DNA of 64,000 nt, taken from Toxorhynchites rutilus septentrionalis. Lineage: Eukaryota; Arthropoda; Insecta; Diptera; Culicidae. Made by a program: the position numbers and the translations under genes. The first letter of the stretch is position 1. Each line of letters starts with the position of its first letter. Shown in pieces: positions 26,501-38,500 of the stretch. The DNA is taken from positions 247,141,307 through 247,205,306 of the forward strand of contig NC_073746.1 of assembly GCF_029784135.1 (NCBI RefSeq), read 5' to 3'. The notes beneath the pieces were generated by a model. That model made no database searches. It had not been told where the DNA came from and saw only the letters and a list, made by a program, of their open reading frames with translations.

Positions 26501-29500
26501 GTTGGCTAAAATGGCGGATGCTAGAGTGATAGTAGAAAAATTGAACAATGAGAATTTCGATACGTGGCGGTTTAAAATGGAACTACTTCTGTTTAAGGAA
26601 GGATTGTCGGAGTTTGTGACTAACCCCAAGCCTGAAATAACCGATGCGGCCTGGCTTTTGAACGACGGGAAAGCACGTGCCATGATCGGGTTGGCTGTTG
26701 AGGATAGTCAGCTAGTACACATCATCCGGAAGACAACCGCTAAGGAAATGTGGGATTCTTTAAGAAGTATTCACGAAGCAGCTTCACTTAGCAGCGCATT
26801 GTTTATTTTGAGGAAATTGTGTTCCTTACGACTACCTGAAGAAGGTAACCTTCCAGAGCATCTTAATTCAATGACGGCCCTTCAGGACCGCCTGGAAATG
26901 ATGAACGAAGGGCTCAAGGATCGGCAATTCATGGCGTTGATGCTGTCTAATCTTCCTCCGTCATACGGCACCCTCGTCAATGTCATCGAAAATCGCCCGG
27001 ACGCCGAGCTTACAGTTGAATTTGTGAAAAGCAAACTTCGTGAAGAGTATCGGCGGCGTTTGGAATGCGGAAGCGGTATGAGTGACGAGAAAGTGTTAAA
27101 GACAGTCAGTGGTTATTCGAATACGACCGAAATGAAGAAGAAGAAAGGTGAGTGTTACCACTGTCATCAGGAAGGGCATTTCAGACGTGATTGCCCGAAG
27201 TTGGATAGAGCACGACATGTCCAGAAGAAAGAGGCGAAGGCGAATCTTGCTGCGGAAGTTTCGACTGGTATCGAGATGTGTTTGGCTGTTATGGATACTT
27301 GTAGCACAGGTCGGTGGTATTTGGACTCCGGCGCCACATCTCATATGACAAACAACACAAATCTTTTGTCCGGTATCGATCCTGCAAAGCAGCCGGAAAT
27401 TTGTCTGGCGGATGGAACAAAAATTAAATCTAATGATGCTAGAAACGGAAAGCTAGTATCTATGACTGGCAGTGGTGTGAAGATGACGGTTCAGCTGAAG
27501 GATGTGTACCATGTGCCGACACTTGCTGGTAATCTTCTCTCAGTAAGCAAAATTTGCGATCTGGGATACAACATTTCGTTTGACAGTGAGGGCTACCAAG
27601 TCACGAAAAACGACGAAGTGATGTTGATTGGTGAAAGGAGCGGTGGTTTGTATCGCTTGAAACAGTTTCCGGAACAAGCTATGACTGTTGAAGTCGGACA
27701 TTCAAAATTGTGTGAACATTTATGGCATCGACGCTTCGGCCATCGAGACTTTGACGCTGTGAAGAAAATCGTACGTGATGATTTGGGATTTGGACTGAAA
27801 ATGAGGAAATGCAGTGTTAAGTGTGTTTATGAGATTTGTTGTCTAGGGAAAATGAGCCGTTTACCATTCCCTAAGAAATCGGAAAGTAAATCTTCTGCAG
27901 TAGGTGATCTTGTTTATTCGGATTTAGGAGGTCCAATGGAAGTTACGACGCCAGGTGGAAACAGGTTCTATATGACGATGGTGGACGACTACAGTAAATA
28001 CACGATGCTTTACCCTTTGAAGTCTAAATCTGAAGCTGCAGACAAGGTGAAAGAATATTGTGCTTTGTTGAAAACACAATTTGGGCATTTTCCAAAGGTG
28101 ATCCGAACGGATGGTGGAGGGGAATTTTGTAATTTAGAATTGAGAAAGTTTTTTAGTGATAATGGTATCTCAATCTCTCATCAATTGACAGCCCCTTATT
28201 TACCTCAGCAGAATGGACGTGCAGAAAGGAAGAACAGGTACGAAATGGAAATGGCCAGATGCTTGCTAGCAGAAGCGGGGTTAGGTAAGCAGTACTGGGC
28301 AGAAGCCATATGTGCAGCAAATTACCTACAAAATCGGCTGCCATCTTCAACGATCGAGAAGACTCCCTACGAAATGTGGCATGATAAGAAACCATCGTAC
28401 AGCCACCTCAGAGTTTTTGGATGTGAGACATTTGTTCGTGTACCAAAAGAAATGCGAAAGAAATTCGACATGAAAGCGGTAAAAATGATATTTATCGGGT
28501 ATGCTGAAGGAAGGAAATCTTATCGTTTCTTAGACCCGAAAACAAACGAAGTTCGTATAAGTAGAGACGCGAAATTTATAGAGCCTATAGCGAGATCGTG
28601 CGAGAACATGGAGGTCGAGCCATTTGCTGACACTGATATAGCAGAGGAAATTCCAAATATTGAAACCTTCTTCTTCTTCTTCAATGGCACTAACGTTCCT
28701 AGAGGAACTTCGCCGTCTCAACGTAGTATTACTTGCGTCATTTTTATTAGTACTTAGTTGAGATTTCTATGCCAAATAACACGCCTTGAATGCATTCTGA
28801 GTGGCAAGCTCTAGAATACGCGTGATCACAGTGCAAGTCGGAGGAAATTTCTTTGACGAAAAATTCTCCCGACCAGAACGGGAATCGAACCCGAACACCC
28901 GGCATGTTAGTTATGACGCTAACCACTCGGCCACGGGAGCAAATATTGAAACCATGACTATTGAAACTTCGTTGAACAAGCAGGCGCTAATATAAATAAT
29001 ACTGATGAACCATCGGAAGAAAATTGCGCGACTGATCAACCACAAGAAGAAGGATGCGATCTAGACGAGTCTATGTACGAGAATGCGTCGGATGGAAGTG
29101 TTTCGTTCCATGGATTCGACTTTGAAGAAATTGGACGTCGTTCTACTAGAGGATGTAAAGGGATTCCACCAAAGAGACTTATCGAGGAAGCATTTACTGC
29201 AAACCGTTTACCTACGGAAGGTCATGAGGAACCGAGAACATTGCGAGAAGCATTGAGTCGAAACGATTGTGCTGAATGGAAAAGGGATATGGAAGACGAG
29301 ATAAAATCACATGCTGTCAATGGTACCTGGGAACTGGTGGAACCACCAGCTGACAAACGACTAGTGGGATCTCGCTGGATATACAAGCTCAAACGGAATG
29401 CAACAGGTGATGTGACAAAGTATAAGGCTCGTTTAGTAGCGCAAGGCTATAGCCAGAAATACGGAGAAGATTACGATGAGATCTTCGCTCCTGTAACGAA

Positions 29501-32500
29501 GCATACCACCCTACGTACATTTTTGGCAGTTGCGAGCAAGCAAAAGTTGAAGCTCAAGCATTTTGATGTTAAGACTGCATACCTTTATGGACAACTGGAT
29601 GAGAATTTGTACATGAAGCAGCCGCCCGGATTTGATGTCAAGAGTAGAGAGCACCATGTCTGTGAATTAGCCAAAAGCATTTACGGCTTGAAACAATCGG
29701 CGCGCTGCTGGAACCACAGACTACATGCTGTATTGATTAGACTTGGTTTTGTTCAAGGTAAATATGATATGTGTCTGTACACTAAAGTAGCCAATGGTAA
29801 ACGTGTGTATTGCCTAGTGTATGTCGACGATATTCTGGTTGGATGTGCGTGTGTAGCAGAAATCGAATCAGTTCACCAATGCCTTAAGGAGGAGTTCGAT
29901 ATGACAGATCTTGGAGAAGTAAACTATTTCCTGGGTTTAGAAGTAAGCAAGTCGAATGGAAATTATGGAATCTCGTTGCAAGGATACATTGAGCGAGTAG
30001 CTGAACGTTTTGGATTGAGCAATGCTAAAGCAGCGAAAACGCCAATGAATGAAGATTATAGGAAAACATCGATCGAGAGTCCAACGTTCACTGATGTTTC
30101 CATATATAGAAGTCTAATCGGAGCTCTTCTTTACATCGCGGTTTGTGCAAGACCAGACATCGCAGTTTGTACATCCATACTGGGAAGGAGCGTTAGTGCT
30201 CCAACAGAGGCTGACTGGGTGGCAGCAAAACGTGTAGTACGCTATCTATTGGGCACGAAGAGTTATTGTCTGGAATACGGCGACGTAAACAGCAACTTGA
30301 TCGGTTATTCAGACGCAGACTGGGCGGGTGACCGCAAATCTACAACAGGGTTGGTGTTTCTTCTCTCAGGAGGTGCTATTTCTTGGGCTAGCAGATTGCA
30401 AGGCAGCGTAACTCTATCTTCGATGGAGGCCGAGTACATGGCTCTTAGTGAAACCAGTCAAGAAGCAGTGTGGTTGTTGAACTTACTACGTGATCTTGGA
30501 GAACCTCACACCGGAGCACTAGCCATACTAGAGGATAATCAGAGCTGTATAAAATTAGTCGGATCTGAACGGGTAAGCCGTCGGTCGAAACTTATTGACA
30601 CGAGGCAATGTTACGTCAAGGAGCTATGTGATAACAAAGTTTTGCAATTGGAGTACTGTCCAACAGAGGAAATGATAGCTGACTTACTAACCAAACCATT
30701 GGGACCAATTAAGACCCGTAAGTTCACAAGAATGCTGGGTTTCGCCGGAGTTCGTGATAATTGAGGAGGAGTGTTGAAGGTATCAATGATCACGGCAACA
30801 CTGCTAACTAACTGTCAATGTGCTAGAAGTTTCTTTCCCTCACTCTGTGAATCATTTCGTTGCGTTAAGACGTTTATATTTTTGCTTAATAAGAAACTAT
30901 TATTATATTGTTAACTTTATCCGCATATTTCATTATTTACGCTGGAATCTATTGTACGAGCCCCAAAAAAAGGACACCCTTTACAATGAGAATAGAATAG
31001 GTGTCACTAAAGTGAAATATGATTACATCATAATAAAACAACCAAAAACAACAATCTATTAAAGTCTGCTTCATTTAATATTGGAACAAATTCTTTTGCT
31101 CATTGTGGCGCTCCTAGTGGACGGATTTGGAAACTTTTTTCACCCACGTGTCGGGAAATTCATTACCTTTCACCATGTTTTTATGTCATAACACCAAACG
31201 ATAGCATTTTGTAAACAACCGCCATGGAAGCCGAACGGAGAGATAAAATTGTGCACAGTTTTCTTGAAAATCCATTGTTGTCGGCATCTAAGCTAGCTAA
31301 ACAGCTTAAAATGCCCAGAAATACCGTATGGCGTGTTATCAAGCAGTACAAGGAAACATTGACGACGGCTCGGAAGCCGCATTCGAAGCGTCGGAGTGGA
31401 ACTGTCGACTGGAAACTGCGTGGGAAAGTCATCAAGGCCGTCAAGAGGAATCCCAATCTTTCAGACCGCGATTTGGCCAATAAGTTCCAGGCCGCTCACA
31501 GTACGGTGCGACGAATTCGTCTCCGGGAAGGAATAAGGTCATTCCGAGCCAGCAAACAGCCAAATCGGACGCTGAAGCAGAACAATGTGGCCAGAATCCG
31601 TGCTCGAAAGCTGTACGACCAAGTTCGACGGATGTATTCTGATGGACGATGAGACCTACGTAAAGGCGGACTTTGGGCAAATCCCAGGTCAAAAATTTTA
31701 TTTGGCGACGGTTCGGGGGGATGTACTTGCAAAATTTAAGTTCGTGTTTGCGGATAAATTCGCCCGCAAGTACATGATTTGGCAGGAGATATGCAGTTGT
31801 GGACAGAAGAAAGTCTTTCTCACTGACAAGACAATGACATCAGAAGTCTACAAAAAAGAGTGCCTACAGAAACGGATTCTGCCGTTTATTCGTGCCCACG
31901 ACCGTCCAGTAATGTTTTGGCCGGACCTCGCAAGCTGCCATTACAGCAAAACGGTTATGGAATGGTACGCAACGAACGGGGTCAGCGTAATACCGAAGGA
32001 CCTCAACCCCCCAAACTGCCCCCAGTTCCGGCCGATAGAGAAATACTGGGCAATCACGAAGCGGAGGCTTAAGGCAAAGGGAAAACTTGTTAGGAACATG
32101 ACTCAAATGAAGAACTGGTGGAATCAAATCGCCAAAACGGTGGACGAAAAGGGTGTGCGCCGCCTAATGTGCCGTATTACGGGAAAAGTACGAGAATTTC
32201 TTCGAAACAGCAATGAATAATTTTTTTAATTTTTTTTATGAAAGAGTAAAGAAAATGCTACATTTGTATGAAAAACAAATTATGAATTCGTTAATAAATG
32301 ACTGAACTACACGCAATTGTTTGTGTTCCAATATTAAATGAAGCAGACTTTAGTGATGTCAACGCCCCATAGAAATGTAAGGTTTAGATCACTTAGAATC
32401 CGGAATTAATGTTCATTTTACAGGAACGGTAGTAGTAGGAGTATCTCAAATCTTTTCACAGAAAATTGTTTGTAAAATCTGTATCTTTTGATGGTGAAAA

Positions 32501-35500
32501 TTTCACGTTTTGTTTTGAAAAAAATTAAAAAAGAAATTTGATTCTAGGCTTTTTAGAAAATTCGTCCACCCACAATGAAAATTGGCTAGATACTAAAATT
32601 GACCGTGTATGATGTGCTGAAACGATTCCATGAACTGTAGAACTGTTGTTCGCATTAATCAGAGGATGCGTCGATGGGAAACTTACGATCGAAAACTGAG
32701 GTTGAAGGAATGGAAAACATTCAAAGTAAACGCGGGACTCTCGGACTACGACATCGCCAAAAACACAATTCTAACCAATGTACCATCCAGAGAATCTGTA
32801 TGCGTGGAGGTTTTCGTAATTTCCGTTCCTGCAAGCAACCAAACAGAACGCTGAAGCAAAATCTGATGGCCAAAAGACGCGCTAGGGTTGTGCATCAAGG
32901 TTTTGACGAAGTACGAAAGTATGCTGATGGATGACGAAACATACGCAAATATGGATTTTGGACAGCTCCCAGGCCTTAAATTCTATAAGGCTACTGCCAG
33001 AGAAGATTTCCCCAGCAAAATGAGGTTCGTTTTCGCTGACAAATGGCCTAACCGGGTATGGAAGTAAAAAGTGCTCCCAAACCAAATCACCCGTTCTATG
33101 AACAATATTGTATAGGGTACTAAATAAGAAATTTTGACTATTTTTTTGAACCCCTATGAGGTTCAAAAAGGGTCTCTGGTCAAAAACGTACTATTCAATG
33201 TTTCGAATAAAAATTTGAAAAAAATACTGAGATAAAAATTTGAAAAAAAAACTGAAGGTGTATCTTGTAATAGTGTATCGTGAAATATTATCAAAAAAAT
33301 TTTCATCAAAAATTTAGGAACTAAGAAAAATCTTGAAATATTGAAAAAAAAAATTTGGAGGACTTTTTTTGGAGGAGATTCACTGCTATTCTAATTCGTA
33401 TTTAAATTTGATTCTGCACCTTTTCTAGATATGTGCGATATTTTTTGAGAATTTTAACAGTGTTGCGCGTTACAAGAAATATATTTCTAAATTTTGATTT
33501 TGTGAACTTTGAGACCCAATACAGATGAAGTTTATATTTAAATATGTTTATGTATTTGTTTGTGTATTTATTATATGTGTTGATATTGGTTATCATTTTT
33601 CAGAATATTTCGAGAGCTGCGCGGTACGAAAATATCTAATAAAGGATTTAGCCGGGTAAAGGAGTAAAAAGTGCCCCAACAAAATCCCTAGCTGTATGGT
33701 AAATATAGTATAGAATATTAAATAAGAAATTTTGGCGGTGTTATTGAACCCCTATGTGGCTTAACATTGGGTCTATAGTTAAAAACATACTTTTTCGTTT
33801 ATTTCACGCCATCCTGAAAAGCTTCGAGATAAAAAATTGAAAAAAATACTGAATGTGCATCTCACTATGGTGTATCTAGAAAAATTATCAAAAAAAAAAT
33901 CATCAAAAATTAAAGGACTGAAAAAAATATTGAAATTTTGATTTTTTTTTATTTGGAGATTCAGTACTACTCTAATTCATATTTAAATGGGTTCCTACGG
34001 CTTTTCTAGATATGTGTGATTTTTTGGAGATTTTTTCAGTGTTGCGCGGCACAATTTTTTTTTATATTTCCAAAGGTTCTGGCTAGGTAAGGGAGTAAAA
34101 AGTACCCCCAAACCAAATCACCAGCTGTATGGAAAATATTGTATAGGGTACTAAATATGAAATTTTGACAGTAGTACCATATATTTGAGTTCTTATATGT
34201 TACCACATAGGATCTATGGTGAAAAATTCACCCTTTGGTTTTTTTTCACGCCATTCTCAATGGCTTTGAAGCAAAAATATTTAAAAAAAAAACTGAAAGT
34301 ACATCTTACCAAGGTGTATCGATCGATATTTTCAAACAGTTTTTTCAACAAAAAATCAAATACTAAAAAAAATCAAATTAATTTTTATTTTAATTTAAAT
34401 TAAATTTTATTTTTTCTTTATTTTGAGATTCAGTACTACTCTAGTTTGTGTTTAAATTTCTTCCTACGTCTATTTTAGGTATATGATTTAGCCAAGTAAA
34501 GGAGTAAAAAGTGCCCCCAAAGCAAATCCCTAGCTGTATGGTAAATATTGTATAGAATATTAAATAAGAAATTTTGGCGGTGTTATTGAACCCCTATGTG
34601 ACTTAAAATTGGATCTATAGTTAAAAACGTACTTTTTCGTTTATTTCACGTCATCCTGAAAAGCTTCGAGATAAAAATTTGAAAAAAATACTGAATGTGC
34701 ATCTCACTATGGTGTATCTAGAAAAATTATCAAAAAAAAAATCATCAAAAATTAAAGGACTGAAAAAAATATTGAAATTTTGATTTTTTTTTTATTTGGA
34801 GATTCAGTACTACTCTAATTCATATTTAAATGGGTTCTTACGGCTTTTCTAGATATGTGTGATTTTTTTGGAGATTTTTTCAGTGTTGCGCGGCACAATT
34901 TTTTTTTATATTTCCAAAGGTTCTGGCAAGGTAAGGGAGTAAAAAGTACCCCCCAACCAAATCACCAGCTGTATGGAAAATATTGTATAGGGTACTAAAT
35001 ATGAAAAATATTTTGACAGTAGTACCATATATTTGAGTTCTTATATGTTACCACATAGGATCTGTGGTGAAAAATTCACCCTTTCGTTTTTTTCACGCCA
35101 TTCTCACGCCAGCTTTGAAGCAAAAATATTTTTAAAAAAAACTGAAAGTACATCTTACCAAGGTGTATCGATCGATATTTTCAAACAGTTTTTTCATCAA
35201 AAAAATCAAATACTAAAAAAAATCAAATTAATTTTTATTTTAATTTAAATTATTTTTTTTTATTTTGAGATTCAGTACTACTCTTGTTTGTGTTCAAATT
35301 TCTTCCTACGTCTATTTTAGGTATATGTGTTTTTTTCAGAATTTTTAGAGCGTACGAAAAAAATATGTGTTTTTGGCCGTTGGACATTTTTAATTTATTT
35401 TGAATTTAGAGACCCAGTACTACTCTAATATTTATTTAAATTTTGTTTTTTATCTGTCCAAATTTTGTCGGTATATTTAGATCATTGCGCTGTACAAAGA

Positions 35501-38500
35501 TTTTTTCTCGTATCTTAAAATATATGAGATTATCTTTACATTGGATTTAGATGGTTAACCAAATTTATGAGAGTCAGCAGTACGATAGAGCTCTGTGAGA
35601 AATAATGAAGTCCTTGTGAAAAGATCATTCGGATTAATGAGATGAACACTTAGAAAATCCATTTTTTTTTTATTTTAATCTTACAATTGAAAACCACGAA
35701 TACTATAAAATAATCGATTTCAAGAAAATAAAAATAATAATGCAGACGATGAAGAAAACAATTTTTGTGTTTCGAAATGCGCTCAAAAAATCAGGAAAAA
35801 ATTACGCCACATGTAGAGAAAAAGACACATATGAACGCATTTAAATAAAAATGAGAGCAGAAGTGGGTCTCAAAGTTATGTTATCTTTTTGAAAATTTAG
35901 AAATGCCAGAAAATATATACTTTTTTTTGTACCGCGTAGTAAAATTTTATTATTATTAGATTTTTTGATGAAAAAACTGTGCGAAGATATTTGTCGATGC
36001 ACCTTAGTAAGATGTACTTTCAGTATTTTTTCTTATTTTTGTCTCAAAGCTATAGAGAATGGCATTAAAAAAACGAAAAGATGCATTTTTCACCATAGAT
36101 CCTATGGTGTACTATATAAGGACTGAAATATATGGTATTACTGTCAAAATATTTTATTTAGTACCCTATACAATGTTTTCCATACAGCTGGTGATTTGGT
36201 TTGGGGGCACTTTTTACTCCATTACTCCATTTTTATTTCCAATTTTTTGTGATTTCTAGCATTTTTTTAATTTTCCTGAAATCTGTTATAGTATTGTATT
36301 CGTTTATTCGTAAAAAGAGCCCAAAATCTTATCACCAGCACTATGAAAAGTATTGTTGCAAATGAGAAAATAAGATTATTTTTCTGGATCCCACAACAAG
36401 AGCTATGCCTGAAAATGTAGTTTTTTTTCACGACACTCTCAATAGCTTGGAAAAGAAAGTATAGAAAAGATACTCATAGTTTATCATAATATACTCATAG
36501 TATCTTACTATAATAAAATTACCATCGAAAATTTTTTTGGCATTTCAAAATTTTATTATACGAAATTAGATATTTCTATAAATAGAACAGATGTTGATAT
36601 GTTTAATCTAATGAAATCAAATACACGATTTTATTAATCATCGATTCCATAAAAATGCAGACGGTGAAAATTAGGAAAACATTTTAAAATAATTGATTTA
36701 TTGCAGGCTGCTGTTACTTCTCCTTAGTCTTTGAGAGATGGGAAATGCTCATGTAGACCGGGCACGACTTCAAGAGGATACCCCCTATCAGTGACTTTTT
36801 TTGGTCAGATTGTGAAAAATAGTTAAGTATTATTTTTTTACAAATTTTGTTACATTCGTTCGTGTTTAGGTGTTGTATGACATTTGGTATTTAAAATGTT
36901 TATTGTCACACAATTTTCACCGCTCTACCATCACAATTGGAAATATTCAATGTTTCGATTTTTTTATTTCGCAACTCTATGTTCACTAAATATGTAATAC
37001 ATTCTTTCAAATTTATACCGGGAATTCATGTTTTTAAAGAAAATACTTTATTTATCATCTAAATTTCGTAACTATAATTTTCAAAATATGTCCCTTCTGA
37101 TTTTTTATAGATGTATTCAAGAATTGCCTCAAAATAGTACGTTCAATACTTGATTCATTATGAAGAAATCATGAATAAAAAAAAAACAATTACGAACACA
37201 GCAGTATTGTCTCAAAACTTTATTTAATAATTCCATAATTTCGAGTTATTAAAAAAGTGTACCGCAAAACCCTCTGAAGTTCTGGAAAAAACACATATCA
37301 AAAACAGGTACATTTGAATGAAAATTTTGTTTTAATGGATCTAAAAATAAAAAAAATCCAAGATTTCGTAATACAGTGACGTCTCGATTATATCACGTCT
37401 CGTTTTTATCACTCTTGAATTAATCACTGAAAATATTTAGCTTTTATCATGTTATTCGAAAAATGAGAAATTATATGAAAAGTTCAGTCTGCCGTAAAAT
37501 AATTGAGCAAAAAATGAAATTTAAGCAGAAACAATATTTTTGAGCATTCATACCGCCTATCGTGATCAGTCGCATTCATGGAAAAAAAAATCTTGCTGAT
37601 GAATTTGTAGCGTATATCACATATTTATGTAAAAGCTTGAAAGCATATTATTTGCACAAGCTCAAAATCAAAAACTATGAAAAATTCTGAGCAACTTTCT
37701 CTTCGATTGTGTCAAATTAGATACACAACCTATGCCGTTTCCCAGTTTGAGCCGTTGAAGAGACAGTCATAATTTTTTTATAATAGATTTTTTCTTGTGT
37801 AGTGATAATGAAGAGATATAAGCTCATGAAAAAAAACCACAAATCGTTCAACAAGTCGGTGTACACCGTACGACAATCGCAAGAATGCTAAAGTAGAAGG
37901 ATGAATTTGTGAAACTATGTTTTGTGTATAAGCACTATAAGAAAATTTTAATATGCTGCTAAAGGTAGAATTGTTTTAATGTTTAAATTAATTGATGGTA
38001 GATATTCTATACTTTCTTTAGCTTTAGCAGCAAGGTAGACAGATGTATACGGCTGTGGTGGTTGATAGTCTGCGTAGTTTAAGTTCAGCGATTCTCCTCT
38101 CAATTTTGAAGTTTGGGCAATGGATAATTTAAAAGAACAATTTTTTCAATTACTTGAAGACTTATGATTTGACCGTTGACCAGGTATGTAATTGCAACAA
38201 ATCTGCCTTATTTTTCAAAATGATTACCAGAAAAACGTGAAATCATTTGGAGGAAAAAAGACGTCGCATGAATCAAAGCTGACAAAAACCGGATAATTTT
38301 CATGTTACAATTTTTCTGATACTCATAAACATCTATTGATGATAATTGGAAAATCAAAGAACCCTCGATTTTTCAAAGCAGAAACTATTTCTTGAATCTT
38401 GAATCAGTTTGTTTTGGAAGTTCTCGAAAAAGACTACAACCTAGGAGCTTTCCGATAATTGATAATTACATTGCGGACCATTATTTGTGGGGATGAACTT

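Larger units (their letters stand above)
26204..30965 (+). mobile_element. Ty1/copia LTR retrotransposon inside crb intron
   Basis: The element has two near-identical LTRs of about 194 bp (26204-26397 and 30772-30965) starting TG. They differ at about three positions. The 5-bp duplication AAAAG is at 26199-26203 and about 30968-30972; exact LTR ends are uncertain by a few bases because of an A run. The primer-binding site GGTTATGGGCCCAG (26401-26414) matches an internal part of initiator tRNA-Met, as in Drosophila copia. A purine tract GAGGAGGAG precedes the right LTR. It lies antisense to crb. Domain order protease, integrase, RT, RNase H defines copia. A SINE interrupts the coding region. 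Confidence 0.95.

Noticed and set aside
28868..28940. tRNA-like sequence with A and B boxes
   Set aside because: It is the head of a SINE with a 13-bp target duplication and GAA tail, not a tRNA gene.
34185..35248. Two similar open frames (at 34185 and 35033) suggesting a gene family
   Set aside because: They arise from two copies of the same non-coding 840-bp unit; the frames differ by indels and carry no motif.
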